Origin: Puniceicoccaceae bacterium
GTDB lineage: Bacteria; Verrucomicrobiota; Verrucomicrobiia; Opitutales; Coraliomargaritaceae
Assembly: GCA_902587165.1 (NCBI GenBank)
Contig: CACIKF010000001.1
Span: forward strand, 437,501 to 501,500
Direction of reading: 5' to 3'
Length of the DNA: 64,000 nt
Shown here: positions 9,543 to 19,386 of the stretch, piece after piece
Layout of the letters: every line of letters begins with the position of its first letter
Position numbering within the stretch: the stretch's first letter is position 1
Program-made: the position numbers and the translations under genes
Notes under the pieces: generated by a model
What the model saw: the letters and a program-made list of their open reading frames with translations, nothing else
Told to the model about the DNA's origin: nothing
Database searches by the model: none

Positions 9543-10730
9543 CTATACGAGAATAGTTTCCAGTTTAGGAGCGTTTGGGTCTTTTTCGACCTGAGCCCCC
9601 CGAGTCAGCGGATAACGATACTCATCACCACTGAAGTTACGCATCACTATGGCTTCGTCGGTGATTTCTTTCACGTAGTCAGGATTGATTGGAATCTTAC
9701 CGCCGCCACCTGGGGCATCGATCACGAATTGCGGGATCGAGTATCCTGTTGTGTGGCCACGTAGGCTTCGGATCATCTCAATACCTTTCCTTGGATCCGC
9801 GCGTAAGTGTGCGCTACCTGTAATTAGGTCACATTGATACAAGTAGTAAGGCCGCACGCGCATCATCAGCAGGCGGTGTATGAGCGATTGCATCACTTCA
9901 GCATTATCGTTCACATCACGCAGGAGAACTGACTGGTTGCCGATTGGCACTCCTGCGTAAGTCAGTTGCTCGCATGCCTTACGCAGGGAGTGCGTGCACT
10001 CATTGGGATGGTTGACGTGGATGCTCATCCAGATCGGGCCGTGCCTTTTAAAAATTTCGCAGAGCTCTGTCGTAATCCGTTGTGGAAGGAAGACTGGTAT
10101 GCGCGAACCAATGCGGACGAATTCGACGTGGGGGATTTTGCGCAGTTCGCCTAGCAGGTAGTCGATCTTGCGATCCGAAAGGAGCAGGGGGTCGCCCCCG
10201 CTCAAGAGAACGTCGCGGATTTCCGGGTGTTTGCGGATGTATTCGAGACCGCTTTCAAACTCTGGATGGAAGTTGTAGTCCTGTGCATTAGAAACTAGAC
10301 GACTACGGGTGCAGTAACGACAGTAGGCGGCGCAACGATCTGTGACCAGAAAGAGAACGCGGTCTGGGTAACGATGGACGATACCATCGACGGGCTTGGC
10401 GTTTTCTTCACCCACAGGGTCGAGCATTTCCTCGGGCGCGGTCTGCATTTCGCCTGAGCGGGGTATGACTTGTCTGCGCACAGGGCAACTGGGATCCTCT
10501 CGGTCAATCAGGTTAAAAAAATAGGGAGTAATGGCCATCGCCAGCTTATCCTTTGCAAAAAGACAGCCTGCGCGTTCTTCCGCAGTTAGTTCCATGCGCT
10601 GCTCCAATTGCTCTAGCTTGGTAATACGGTTCTTTAGTTGCCACTTCCAACTATTCCAGTCATCAGCGGGGACATCCTTCCAAATGCCTTGGCCTTGATG
10701 CCAGTTTTCGAGTGAGTCGTTTGGATACAT
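9543..10730 (-). CDS. kamA: KamA-family radical SAM protein, lysine 2,3-aminomutase-like
   Basis: A radical SAM, PLP-dependent aminomutase-like enzyme. The [4Fe-4S] motif CxxxCxxC is CAAYCRYC (C133, C137, C140), followed by TRSRLV. The DVLLSGGDPLLLSD segment and PQFVIDAPGGGGKIP near the C-terminus are characteristic of lysine 2,3-aminomutases. Length is 395 from the ATG at 10730 (MYPNDSLENW). The open frame runs to 10925 but would then overlap the divergent arsR gene, so I reject the longer start. Possible roles are beta-lysine synthesis (osmolyte), lysine degradation, or EpmB-type EF-P modification; no ablB, kamD/E or efp neighbour decides between them. The length favours KamA over EpmB. Confidence 0.88.
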   Translation of the reverse strand: MYPNDSLENWHQGQGIWKDVPADDWNSWKWQLKNRITKLEQLEQRMELTAEERAGCLFAKDKLAMAITPYFFNLIDREDPSCPVRRQVIPRSGEMQTAPEEMLDPVGEENAKPVDGIVHRYPDRVLFLVTDRCAAYCRYCTRSRLVSNAQDYNFHPEFESGLEYIRKHPEIRDVLLSGGDPLLLSDRKIDYLLGELRKIPHVEFVRIGSRIPVFLPQRITTELCEIFKRHGPIWMSIHVNHPNECTHSLRKACEQLTYAGVPIGNQSVLLRDVNDNAEVMQSLIHRLLMMRVRPYYLYQCDLITGSAHLRADPRKGIEMIRSLRGHTTGYSIPQFVIDAPGGGGKIPINPDYVKEITDEAIVMRNFSGDEYRYPLTRGAQVEKDPNAPKLETILV

Positions 10731-10772
10731 CTTCGAGGTGTAAAAGTGAATCTTCGGTGGTTGACCTGTTGA

Positions 10773-10784
10773 TATATCTATATA
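10773..10784. promoter_or_regulatory. Candidate ArsR-type operator between kamA and arsR
   Basis: The 61-bp divergent intergenic region holds an AT-rich dyad, TATAT-CT-ATATA, 8 bp before the arsR start. ArsR/SmtB regulators usually bind AT-rich dyads overlapping their own promoters, so autoregulation and joint control of kamA are plausible. This is inferred from position and symmetry only. Confidence 0.35.
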
Positions 10785-10791
10785 CTTAAAT

Positions 10792-11103
10792 ATGTCAATG
10801 CCATCGATCAATGCAGATGAAGATATCTCAGAACTCGCCAAACAGCTATGGGCGCTGGGTGATCCCGTGCGTTTACAAATATTGCGACTCTTGCCGAATG
10901 AACCGGTCTGCCATAAGGCCTGCAATGTTTCAAAAATAGCTGTACAAATTGGCCTCTCTCAGCCAGCCACTTCGCATCATTTACGTATTCTTCGGCAAGC
11001 TGGCTTCATTTCAAATCAGAAAAAGTGCCGTGATATGATCTACTGGATCGATCAAGAAGCTGCCAACGCAGTGAATGCGCAACTAAGTGAAGTACTAGGT
11101 TGA
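10792..11103 (+). CDS. ArsR/SmtB-family winged-helix regulator
   Basis: 103 residues. [14 protein letters not shown] followed by [21 protein letters not shown] is a clear ArsR winged helix-turn-helix with the recognition helix in SQPATSHHL. Two cysteines ([12 protein letters not shown]) sit where arsenic/cadmium sensors carry ELCVCDL, so a thiol-based metal or redox sensor is possible, though the spacing CHKAC differs from CVC. Two ATGs (10792, 10798) could serve as start. Divergent from kamA; carA follows 49 bp downstream but is probably independent. Confidence 0.88.
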   Translation: MSMPSINADEDISELAKQLWALGDPVRLQILRLLPNEPVCHKACNVSKIAVQIGLSQPATSHHLRILRQAGFISNQKKCRDMIYWIDQEAANAVNAQLSEVLG

Positions 11104-11152
11104 TCATTTTGATTTGCATGGTGCGAAATTCTCGTTTGGCTCCTGCGCTAAG

Positions 11153-12319
11153 ATGGCTCAAACGACACGTACAGGATTGATAGCATTTGAAGACGGGACT
11201 GTTTTTCGTGGACGCGCCTTTGGCGCTGTCGCGACCAACGTAGGCGAAGCCTGCTTTAACACCAGCATGACGGGCTACCAGGAGATTTTAACGGACCCTT
11301 CCTATTTCTCGCAAATAGTGAGCATGACGGCCGTGCAAATTGGCAATTACGGCATCTGTCCCGACGACGTGGAATCGGATGGTCCCAAGGTTAAGGGTTT
11401 CATTGTCCGTGAAGTCAGTCCTGTGGCAAGCAACTGGCGTAGCAATATTTCTATACAAGACTACCTCAAGGAAGCGGGTATCCCTGGTGTCGAAGGGGTG
11501 GATACCCGCGCCATCACTAAGAAGCTCCGTGTTTCAGGGGCACTCAAAGCTTGTATCTCAACCGAGGAGATCACCGAGGAAGAAGCGATCAAACGAGCTA
11601 GAGAATTTGGCGGTCTCATCGGAGTGGATTTTGTCAAGGAAGTTACAGCGAAGGAGTCCTACCGCTGGGATCCTGAAATGAAGCAATCGACCCCCTTCAC
11701 GGTGGTCGGCACAGACCTTAGAATGAAAGATGATAGGACTAAGAAGCCACGCTTCAAGGTAGCTGCGCTCGATTTTGGCGGAAAGCTGTCCATTTACCGT
11801 AAGCTGCAGCATCATGGATTCGACGTGCATGTTTTCCCTGCGAGCACAGTCGCGGCTGAGATTAATGCCTTTAAGCCAGATGCAGTCTTTCTCTCCAATG
11901 GCCCCGGTGACCCTGGCGCGGTGGATTACGCGCACGCCACGGTAAAAGAATTGATCGAAGATTACCCGACTTTTGGCATTTGCCTTGGGCATCAGATTAT
12001 CACCCATGCACTGGGCGCGAAGACTTTTAAGCTCAAGTTTGGCCATCGCGGCGGCAATCAGCCTGTTAAAAATTTGGAAACGGGTAAGGTCTCAATCACT
12101 GCGCAGAATCACGGCTTCGCTTCGACTCGTGAAGAACTAGAAAAGGCTGGAGCCATCGTAACCGAGATCAACTTAAACGATCACACGGTGGAAGGCCTCC
12201 GCCTTAAAGATAAGCCGGTATTCTCCGTGCAGTATCATCCTGAAGCAGCGCCGGGGCCTAACGATGCAGATGCCCTCTTTGTAGATTTCTACAACATGGT
12301 CGCTAAGCACGCAGGGTAG
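11153..12319 (+). CDS. carA: Carbamoyl-phosphate synthase small subunit
   Basis: The glutaminase subunit that supplies ammonia to CarB for carbamoyl phosphate (pyrimidine and arginine synthesis). 388 residues from the ATG at 11153; an upstream in-frame TTG at 11114 is less likely. The N-terminal CPSase domain has [16 protein letters not shown]. The C-terminal class I glutamine amidotransferase has the nucleophile C277 in FGICLGHQ and the His/Glu pair H362 and E364 in QYHPEA. The oxyanion segment SNGPGDP is also present. carB is not in the window. It is convergent with the protease gene, 9 bp apart. Confidence 0.97.
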   Translation: MAQTTRTGLIAFEDGTVFRGRAFGAVATNVGEACFNTSMTGYQEILTDPSYFSQIVSMTAVQIGNYGICPDDVESDGPKVKGFIVREVSPVASNWRSNISIQDYLKEAGIPGVEGVDTRAITKKLRVSGALKACISTEEITEEEAIKRAREFGGLIGVDFVKEVTAKESYRWDPEMKQSTPFTVVGTDLRMKDDRTKKPRFKVAALDFGGKLSIYRKLQHHGFDVHVFPASTVAAEINAFKPDAVFLSNGPGDPGAVDYAHATVKELIEDYPTFGICLGHQIITHALGAKTFKLKFGHRGGNQPVKNLETGKVSITAQNHGFASTREELEKAGAIVTEINLNDHTVEGLRLKDKPVFSVQYHPEAAPGPNDADALFVDFYNMVAKHAG

Positions 12320-12328
12320 TGATGCATC

Positions 12329-14695
12329 TTACAAGTAGTTTGCTGCCTTGGGTTTTTCAAGCGCTCGCACCCAGTCAGTCATAATACGGGCACTTTCACG
12401 GAGGTAGATGTCGTAGACGGCTTCCTCTTCCTCCTCGCTCGTTTCTTCGATCTCCTTGCTGAGCGTATTTGTGCTTATTTCGCCGATGGTCGAACCAGCT
12501 ATTTCTTTAATTGGTTCCGAGAGGATTTCCTTGGAAAGCGCGTCTTGATCTTCGGTTACTTTAAGGAGGAACTCTTCCATTACGTAGTCGTTCTCGCCCA
12601 AAGCCTCGTAAATGTCGTCTAGTTCATCGATGTAAGCCTTCTCGTTAATTTTGCGTTGTATACGATTCTCTAAACTGATCGAGATAGCCTTCTCGTCGTA
12701 TCGCTTCTTACGCCATTTGATTTGTTTTCTTAGAAACTGGAATTCTTCGAGCGACTCCTGGCGCGCTTGGCTGGCATCGGCGAGTGCGGACATGAGCTCT
12801 GGGCGCTCTGGGCTATCTACTTTCAGCTTTACCCAATCGTTAATCCAATCGACAGCTTCGACTTCACCCCATGGCAATGCGTGCGGCAGGTCGTCCTCGC
12901 CGATGGGAAGGAACTCATTAACTGATGGGAGAGCGATATCAGAAGGCACGCCTTTGACTTGAGTTGAGCTGCCGTCGGGCAGGTAGAATTGTTTGATCGT
13001 GATCTTCGAAGCGACGGTGCGGGCTTGCTTTTCTATATTACTGAAAAAGGAGAAGGGCATGCGATTGTTCATGTGGTAGACTTCTTGCACGGTGCCTTTG
13101 CCGTGGGTGGAGCTATTGCCGACAATCAGTGCGCGGGCGTGATCTTTTAGTGCACCAGCGACAATCTCGGAAGCGGATGCACTGAAACGTGAGGTCAATA
13201 CAATGAGTGGGCCATCCCAGAGCATACTAGGATCTCGGTCAGATAGGATTTCTTTGCGCCCGGAGCTGTCGCGCACTTGCACGACTGGGCCAATCGGGAT
13301 GAAGAGACCCGTTAGGCGAACCGCCTCGCTGAGAAGACCACCACCATTCATTCGAAGATCGAGAATAATACCTTCAGCACCGGCAGTGTTTAATTTCCTG
13401 ATTAATTCGGACACGTCGTCCGTCGTAGTGGTGAGTGTGCTGCCTGCACCGATGTTACCATAAAAGGAGGGTAGCTCAATCACGCCAACGGGCACGGTTT
13501 TGTTGTCGCCAGCGGGGACGCTGATTAACTTACCTGTGGCTAGGTTGGCGGTGAGTTTAACCTCACCCCGCACGATGGGGACGATCTTGCGAACGGAAGG
13601 ATCAGCCGCTTCACCAGGGCGGATAAGAAGACGAACGGTGGTGCCTTTTTTTCCCTTAATCTTGCGCACGATGTAACGCAGTTGCATGTCGACAACGTCA
13701 TCAAACTCCTCGCCACCTTGAGCGACCCCTAAGATTTGGTCTTCTGCTTTGAGTAGACGCGAGCGCTCGGCGGGGCCACCAGGAAGAATTTCTTTGATCG
13801 TACAAATACCGTCGTCGTCCTCAAGAAGAGCGCCGATACCAACGAAAGAGTTTTGCACTGCGGAATTGAAGCTCTCAAGTGTGTCGGAGGAAAGGAAGGT
13901 GGAGTGCGGATCAAAGAGTTGTGTCATCGCATTGATGAAAGACTCCTGCACCTCGGGGGCTTCACGGGCGACGGTATGGTTTAAGTTACGCTCGTAGCGA
14001 CGGCGGATTTTCTCTCGAGCTGCGTCAACTGTTTCAGTGTAGAATGCTTTGTCTTCAATCAAGCGGAGTAGCCTTTTAGGGTCGAATGCATCTTCGTCCT
14101 CGCTTAAGTCGGGATCCAGGTTTTTGGGATTGCTTGCCGAGAGCGAAGCGTCGCTCTGTTCTTTGTCCTCGGATGCAAGCGAGAGCATTTCGTTGAGCAG
14201 CTCATATTTTAAGCGGCGTAGCCAGAGTGCTTCAGCCTCTTCGGAAGTCGCCGGCCACTCCGCATCGCGGCGATCTGGGGTGAAGGTTTCATCGACGGTA
14301 AAGTCAAAGTCTTGCTTCAGGCGGGCAAACGCCCATTCAGTGCGGGCTTCAGCCTTTGCCTTAAAGCTTTTATAGACTTCGAAGGCGGCGTAGAGGTTGC
14401 CCTTTTGCAAGAACTCCTCCATTGCGTCGGCGAAGCGAAAGATAAAGTCGTCGACCTCAGGGCGGGTGAAGTAGATGCGTCCGTAGTCGAAGGAGGCGAT
14501 GTAGGCTTCGACCATTTCAGCGCCGTCGAGCTGCTCCATTGTACCGCGCAGGTAGTGGCGAGCGTTGATTGTATTGACGACCCAGCGCGTCTGTGACGCC
14601 ATCTCATTAGAAGGTTCTAGCTTGGCGTTTGTCGAGAGAGCAAATGCGAGTGCGCCTGCCACAACAAGTGCGATCCGGAAGATTGGTTTATTCAT
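12329..14695 (-). CDS. prc: Tail-specific (C-terminal processing) S41 protease
   Basis: Periplasmic Prc/Tsp-type protease that trims envelope proteins from their C-termini. 788 residues from the ATG at 14695, which gives a clean signal peptide ([20 protein letters not shown]); an ATG at 14722 is also in frame. The Tsp N-terminal domain is followed by PDZ ([20 protein letters not shown]). The S41 core has DLRMNGGG, the serine-loop [10 protein letters not shown] and the catalytic lysine in STHGKGTVQ. The C-terminal region is helical and acidic. It is followed 44 bp upstream by the rhomboid gene on the same strand, so two membrane-linked proteases may share a transcript. Confidence 0.93.
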   Translation of the reverse strand: MNKPIFRIALVVAGALAFALSTNAKLEPSNEMASQTRWVVNTINARHYLRGTMEQLDGAEMVEAYIASFDYGRIYFTRPEVDDFIFRFADAMEEFLQKGNLYAAFEVYKSFKAKAEARTEWAFARLKQDFDFTVDETFTPDRRDAEWPATSEEAEALWLRRLKYELLNEMLSLASEDKEQSDASLSASNPKNLDPDLSEDEDAFDPKRLLRLIEDKAFYTETVDAAREKIRRRYERNLNHTVAREAPEVQESFINAMTQLFDPHSTFLSSDTLESFNSAVQNSFVGIGALLEDDDGICTIKEILPGGPAERSRLLKAEDQILGVAQGGEEFDDVVDMQLRYIVRKIKGKKGTTVRLLIRPGEAADPSVRKIVPIVRGEVKLTANLATGKLISVPAGDNKTVPVGVIELPSFYGNIGAGSTLTTTTDDVSELIRKLNTAGAEGIILDLRMNGGGLLSEAVRLTGLFIPIGPVVQVRDSSGRKEILSDRDPSMLWDGPLIVLTSRFSASASEIVAGALKDHARALIVGNSSTHGKGTVQEVYHMNNRMPFSFFSNIEKQARTVASKITIKQFYLPDGSSTQVKGVPSDIALPSVNEFLPIGEDDLPHALPWGEVEAVDWINDWVKLKVDSPERPELMSALADASQARQESLEEFQFLRKQIKWRKKRYDEKAISISLENRIQRKINEKAYIDELDDIYEALGENDYVMEEFLLKVTEDQDALSKEILSEPIKEIAGSTIGEISTNTLSKEIEETSEEEEEAVYDIYLRESARIMTDWVRALEKPKAANYL

Positions 14696-14739
14696 ACGTG
14701 ATGTAGAGGTATCGTCGGGCATTTAAAATAGCGCTGGAT

Positions 14740-15678
14740 TTAGCGGCTCAAAATATCTTTAGCGCGGTCGAGCGTTTGTTTCTCACTGTCGGTGAGGGAG
14801 CCAAAGCCAGTGGCGTTAATTTTATCGAGTATTCGGTCTACCTCGATCTGCAACTCATTGCTTTTACCGCGGTTGACCTTATAGCTTATGTGTGGCTCAT
14901 TCTTCTTGCGTCGCTTAAACCACGCCGGCTGCTCGACTGTGGTCTGGGTGCTGCCCGAGCCGAAAAAGCTGAAAGAGCGATTATGGAAGTAGCGACAGTA
15001 GAGAATGCCAGCAAACATGCCGCCAAGGTGGGCCGAGTGGGCTACGTAGGACTTATTGGGCAGCTCGTAGAATAAAATGCCTCCTGTGGAAATGGCTAGC
15101 ATGCCCCAGAATATCCACTTTGGCTTCATCGTGACGGGTATGACAAAAAAGAGTAGCAAGGTGATCGGACGCTCGGGATAAATTAAACAGAAGAAAGCTA
15201 GGATTGCCATGAGCGATGCAGATGCGCCGACCAAGCTTTGGAAGACTGGCTCGCCGTTGATCTGCCCTAGCGCGGGATCGTTAAAATGTAAGAGCAGGTA
15301 AACCGCGCCTCCGAGTAGCGAGCCAGTCACATATAAACCCAGAAAACGTTCGCGTCCGATTAGTGGCTCAACCATGCGCCCGATGAAGAAGAGGCCCAGC
15401 ATGTTGCCGAGTATGTGATAAAAGCCCGCAGAACTGTGAAGTAAGCCGTAGCTGAGAATCGTCCATACTTTCAACTCACGGAAGTTTTGACCACTCAGGG
15501 CGAACCATTCAGTTAAAAAACTGTTTTCACGACCGCCAGCGTCGGGAAAGAACGCATTCATGACTTGTTGTAGTACAAACACTGAAATCGTGATGACCAT
15601 AAGAGTCGTCACCATCGAAGCCTTCTGTGGAACACCGCCCGATGAGGACTGGCGCATGTAAGGGCGGTCGTAGAGCAT
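14740..15678 (-). CDS. Rhomboid-family intramembrane serine protease
   Basis: 312 residues with about six to seven membrane helices. The rhomboid dyad is present: S153 in LVGASASLM and H217 in AHLGGMFAG. GASA replaces the usual GASG, but the serine is kept. The N-terminal HILGNMLGLFFIGR segment is also family-typical (HxxxN oxyanion region). A soluble C-terminal tail of about 80 residues is rich in basic and acidic residues. Predicted to cleave transmembrane substrates; substrates are unknown. It sits in front of prc, so both may work in envelope proteolysis. Confidence 0.9.
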   Translation of the reverse strand: MLYDRPYMRQSSSGGVPQKASMVTTLMVITISVFVLQQVMNAFFPDAGGRENSFLTEWFALSGQNFRELKVWTILSYGLLHSSAGFYHILGNMLGLFFIGRMVEPLIGRERFLGLYVTGSLLGGAVYLLLHFNDPALGQINGEPVFQSLVGASASLMAILAFFCLIYPERPITLLLFFVIPVTMKPKWIFWGMLAISTGGILFYELPNKSYVAHSAHLGGMFAGILYCRYFHNRSFSFFGSGSTQTTVEQPAWFKRRKKNEPHISYKVNRGKSNELQIEVDRILDKINATGFGSLTDSEKQTLDRAKDILSR

Positions 15679-15771
15679 GTTCTATAAATAAATTTCTGGT
15701 GCTGATTTACCCGAAGGCTTGAAAGACACAGATTATGGCGAGCTGTAACCTAGGGGCAAGTATTGAGATGG

Positions 15772-16503
15772 CTAAACCTCCTTTGGGCGTTCATACCAAA
15801 AGCTACAAAGTTTGCGCGAGCGTACGGCAACGGGCATAAGTATCATCAGTGCGATCCACCCAAGTATCTGCGGTCCGCTATACCAGTTAAGTTTACGGGC
15901 GGAGGTGAGAGCTGGTGCATTGTCTAGGATGACAAAGCCAAGGCCATTCGATTTACCCCATTTTTTGATCAGGCGAGAGAAACGGACTTCCTCGCTGGCA
16001 TAAAGCGACTCGTCGTAGCCTCCCACAGCCTCAAAGGCTTCGCGGCGACAAAAGATAAAACTGCCTGCTGCGATACGAGCGAACTTAGAAATGTGCTCCC
16101 ATGCCCCTATACCTATGCGCCCGATGACGCCAACTTCACTTTCAAATTGGATCACGGAGCCGCCTCCCACGCATGGCGTTTGTTCGAGTCTGTGGAGGGC
16201 ATCAGCCAGTAGTTGGGGCTGGATACGTGTATCCGCATCAATAAAGATTAGTGAGCGACCGCTCGCTTTAGTTACCCCTGCGTTGCGCGCTCGAGCTATC
16301 TGGTTAATCGGCTCTTGCACGACAAGATCAGCACCATGTGCTATGGCTACGGTAGAGGTCGAGTCAGTCGAGTTATTGTCCACGACAATGCACTCGCCCT
16401 CGTAAGAAACTGCCTCCATCGCCGCACGAATCGAGGACAGCGTGCTTGGAAGTTCAGCCGCCTCATTGTAGGCAGGGACGATGATCGAGTAGGCGAGTGG
16501 CAT
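15772..16503 (-). CDS. Glycosyltransferase family 2
   Basis: 243 residues. The GT-A fold is visible: YSIIVPAYNEAAELPSTL at the N-terminus, VVDNNSTDST, ARARNAGV, and the FIDADTR metal-binding DxD-like motif. A hydrophobic stretch near the C-terminus (ILGWIALMILMPVAV) suggests membrane association. It resembles TIGR04283-like GT2 enzymes that act on lipid carriers or cell-wall components, but the acceptor cannot be named. Only 3 bp separate it from the upstream SOUL-family gene on the same strand. Confidence 0.85.
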   Translation of the reverse strand: MPLAYSIIVPAYNEAAELPSTLSSIRAAMEAVSYEGECIVVDNNSTDSTSTVAIAHGADLVVQEPINQIARARNAGVTKASGRSLIFIDADTRIQPQLLADALHRLEQTPCVGGGSVIQFESEVGVIGRIGIGAWEHISKFARIAAGSFIFCRREAFEAVGGYDESLYASEEVRFSRLIKKWGKSNGLGFVILDNAPALTSARKLNWYSGPQILGWIALMILMPVAVRSRKLCSFWYERPKEV

Positions 16504-16506
16504 GAA

Positions 16507-17049
16507 TTAATCTTTCACCAACTGGACAGGGATGTGCACTTCAAATCGCTTTAAAAAGCTTGGGATAAACGGACCATTCCAAAAGATACCTCTAGCCGTG
16601 TCCGTGGCTTGGTAAACTGGGTTTTTGAGCAACCACGCACTGAGTTTAGCCGATGCCTTGTTGAAGTTATGCTCACTGTAGCCGCCGCGAATGCCTAGAC
16701 TAGCGACAAGGCGCTCTGGTAATTCGTGCACGCTAACGCTATCGGTAGCATCCATCACGCTGTGACTTACTTCGGCGCCGATGTAGAAATACATTACGCC
16801 AGGATTGATCTCTGCCTCAACGGGTGTCGTCATTGCGATATCGCGCGAAGAGATGTATCGGAAGAGCGGACGGAAAAGGCGGGTGTTGTCCTCAAAGTAT
16901 GTGGCGTCTGTCTTGCACGCGATGAGTCGAGTTGCGGGCAAAGCCTTGATCTCAAATTCACCCACATTGGTTTTAGCAAAGGCTTGTTCATAGGCAGAAC
17001 TCATGATTGGGATCAAGGCGATACTGAGGTAGAAAGACAAATTTTGCAC
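16507..17049 (-). CDS. SOUL-family heme-binding-like protein, exported
   Basis: 180 residues starting at a GTG that gives a plausible signal peptide (QNLSFYLSIALIPIMSSAYEQAFA); the next ATG is at 17004 and would destroy it. The mature part matches the SOUL fold: FEIKALPATRLIAC, then LFRPLFRYISSRDIAMTTPVEAE, a very characteristic family motif. SOUL/HBP proteins bind heme or porphyrin in eukaryotes; bacterial roles are unclear. Likely co-transcribed with the glycosyltransferase downstream. Confidence 0.8.
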   Translation of the reverse strand: MQNLSFYLSIALIPIMSSAYEQAFAKTNVGEFEIKALPATRLIACKTDATYFEDNTRLFRPLFRYISSRDIAMTTPVEAEINPGVMYFYIGAEVSHSVMDATDSVSVHELPERLVASLGIRGGYSEHNFNKASAKLSAWLLKNPVYQATDTARGIFWNGPFIPSFLKRFEVHIPVQLVKD

Positions 17050-17143
17050 TTTTAATTATCTTGGATAGGGAAGAATACTTACAGTTAGGTAGCTACACTT
17101 AATCTGGAACAATCCTTTCAATACTGCTATCCATTCTTTCTAC

Positions 17144-19261
17144 ATGTTGAATCTGACGACACGATTTTTAATTTTTCTACAATTTTTACTCCCCAGCCTT
17201 GCATTTGCTACGCCGGTGCAAACCGACCACGCGACGGTCGAGCTAATCTCCGAATACGATGCTATCGTGCCGGGGCAGAGCTTCGATCTCGCGGTGCGTT
17301 TCGATCTCGAGGAGGGTTGGCACATTTATTGGGAAAATCCAGGCGACAGTGGTTTAGCTACGGTAGTTGATTGGGCTCTGCCCGAAAACATCGTGGCTGG
17401 CGAAATACAATGGCCAGCACCGAAACGAATTTTCTTGGGCGATCTGGTGAATTACGGCTACGAAGAGGGGGCGGTTTTCATCGTCACTATGCAGGCTCCT
17501 AAAGATTTGAAACTGGGCTCTGAGTTGGCCATCACCGCCGATCTCTTTTGGCTAATTTGTAAAGAAACCTGTCTGCCAGGAGAGGCCACGCTCGATCTAG
17601 TGCTACCTGTCGCGGGCAAAGCTGAACCAAGCGCTGAAGCGATTGCTTTCGTTGAAGCGCGGAATCGTCAAGCGCGGGCAACGCAGCCTTGGGTGACTAC
17701 AGCATATCTCGAAGAGGAGGCACTTGTCGTTGTGATTGAGGGTGAGGCGCTGCCGGCAGATTTTTATCTTTATCTTGATACGGAAGGCCTCGTTGATCCG
17801 AGTGCAAAGCAGGAGCAGAGCAACCCGTTACCAAACCGAACGGAGCTACGCCTCATCCCAGAAGCGTCGTTTTTTGAGAATCAGCCACTGGCCATTTCGG
17901 GGGTGCTTCAATCAGGCACTGACTCTTGGGAATTTAATGCGGAAATTGTGGACACGCCGTTAGCATTTGCCCCGGCACTGACTGAACTTGAGCTTGTCGG
18001 CTTTGAACAGCGCTTGCTTGCGCTTGGTATGCCTGGAATTTTAGCCTTAGCCTTTCTCGGCGGCTTAATTTTAAATATCATGCCCTGCGTCTTGCCCGTG
18101 CTCTCGCTTAAAGTGTTTTCGCTTTTGAAGCATGCGGGGCAGGCACGGGGCGATGCGCTGTGGCACGGTTTGGCCTACACCGCTGGCGTGGTGCTCAGCT
18201 TTATTGCCCTGGCAGCGATGCTTTTTAGCCTGCGCGCCTTGGGTGAACGTATTGGCTGGGGCTTCCAGTTGCAGAGCCCTGGTTTCGTGGTAGTGCTAGC
18301 GGTGGTATTTTTCTTATTCGGCCTCAATTTAATGGGGGTCTTTGAATTGGGAGGTCGCCTCGTCGGTGCCGATAATAAAGTTGCAAGGCGCAAAGATGTG
18401 CTAGGCTCCTTCGGTATGGGAGTGCTTGCGGCGGTGGTCGGAGCGCCGTGTATGGGGCCGCTTGTCGCGGGGGTTAGCGGGCTAGCGGTGCAGGCCAATA
18501 TGACGACCGGGCTTCTGACCTTTGGCATGATGGGGCTGGGGCTGGCCTCACCTTTCTTTGTGCTGTCGGTCTTTCCAAAGCTAGTCTCGTTCTTACCAAA
18601 GCCCGGTCTTTGGATGGAGTCATTTAAGCAAGGTATGGGTTTTTTGTTGATGGCTGCGTTTGTCTTTCTCGCGTTAGTTCTCGGGCGGCAAGGTGGCGTC
18701 GACGCGATCTTTATTCTGCTTGTCGTCATACTGATGAGTAGCATCGCAGCGTGGGTTTTTGGACGATGGGGTGCTACTTCCCGTTCAATGCGCTCGCAAT
18801 GGACCGCTCGCTTGCTGGCTCTTCTTTTACTTGGGGTCTCTCTGTTTTATGGTGTCCGGTCGATCAAGGAGGTTTCCCTTGATTACGTAAATCAGGGATC
18901 CATTGCAGACAGCTCGGGACAATGGGGCGCATGGTCATCCGAAAGGGTGGACGAACTCTTGGCCGAAGGTCGCCCCGTCTTCGTCGATTTTACAGCGACC
19001 TGGTGTTTGATTTGTCAGGTGAATAAGAAGGTCGCTCTCCGCACCGATGCGACGGAGTCGCTTTTAATCGAAAAAGGCATCGTCGCATTGGAGGCTGACT
19101 GGACACGTTACGACTCAGACATCACTGAAGCGCTCGAGAACTTTGGGCGCTCTGGCGTGCCGCTCTACTTATTATACACTCCAGATGGCGAAGTGACCAT
19201 TCTGCCGCAGAGTTTGAGCAATGATATAGTTCGCCAGGCGGTACAGAAGGCATTGCCTTAG
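17144..19261 (+). CDS. dsbD: DsbD/ScsB-type thiol:disulfide interchange protein
   Basis: Carries electrons from cytoplasmic thioredoxin across the inner membrane to periplasmic reductases. 705 residues: signal peptide (to about FATP), a DsbC/ScsB-like N-terminal domain with C139 and C143 in LICKETCLPGEA, a polytopic core, and a C-terminal thioredoxin domain. The core has redox cysteines C315 (NIMPCVLPVLSLK) and C436 (GAPCMGPLV). The thioredoxin domain carries CLIC at C621/C624. The N-terminal domain is of the DUF-type found in ScsB rather than classical DsbD-alpha. It stands alone, divergent from the SOUL gene. Confidence 0.9.
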   Translation: MLNLTTRFLIFLQFLLPSLAFATPVQTDHATVELISEYDAIVPGQSFDLAVRFDLEEGWHIYWENPGDSGLATVVDWALPENIVAGEIQWPAPKRIFLGDLVNYGYEEGAVFIVTMQAPKDLKLGSELAITADLFWLICKETCLPGEATLDLVLPVAGKAEPSAEAIAFVEARNRQARATQPWVTTAYLEEEALVVVIEGEALPADFYLYLDTEGLVDPSAKQEQSNPLPNRTELRLIPEASFFENQPLAISGVLQSGTDSWEFNAEIVDTPLAFAPALTELELVGFEQRLLALGMPGILALAFLGGLILNIMPCVLPVLSLKVFSLLKHAGQARGDALWHGLAYTAGVVLSFIALAAMLFSLRALGERIGWGFQLQSPGFVVVLAVVFFLFGLNLMGVFELGGRLVGADNKVARRKDVLGSFGMGVLAAVVGAPCMGPLVAGVSGLAVQANMTTGLLTFGMMGLGLASPFFVLSVFPKLVSFLPKPGLWMESFKQGMGFLLMAAFVFLALVLGRQGGVDAIFILLVVILMSSIAAWVFGRWGATSRSMRSQWTARLLALLLLGVSLFYGVRSIKEVSLDYVNQGSIADSSGQWGAWSSERVDELLAEGRPVFVDFTATWCLICQVNKKVALRTDATESLLIEKGIVALEADWTRYDSDITEALENFGRSGVPLYLLYTPDGEVTILPQSLSNDIVRQAVQKALP

Positions 19262-19386
19262 TGTGCGAGCTTGATCGAGCGGAGTGTCGAATGTTTTGCG
19301 TAAGTTCAGGCGCTAGCTTATCGTGGCCTTGGTTCTTCAGGCGGAATTAGATTTGCAATGCACTTAGACTAGGCTGAAAAGAGGTC

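Noticed and set aside
10731-10925. N-terminal extension of KamA
   Set aside because: It would overlap the start of the convincing divergent arsR gene and is not family-like; the ATG at 10730 is used.
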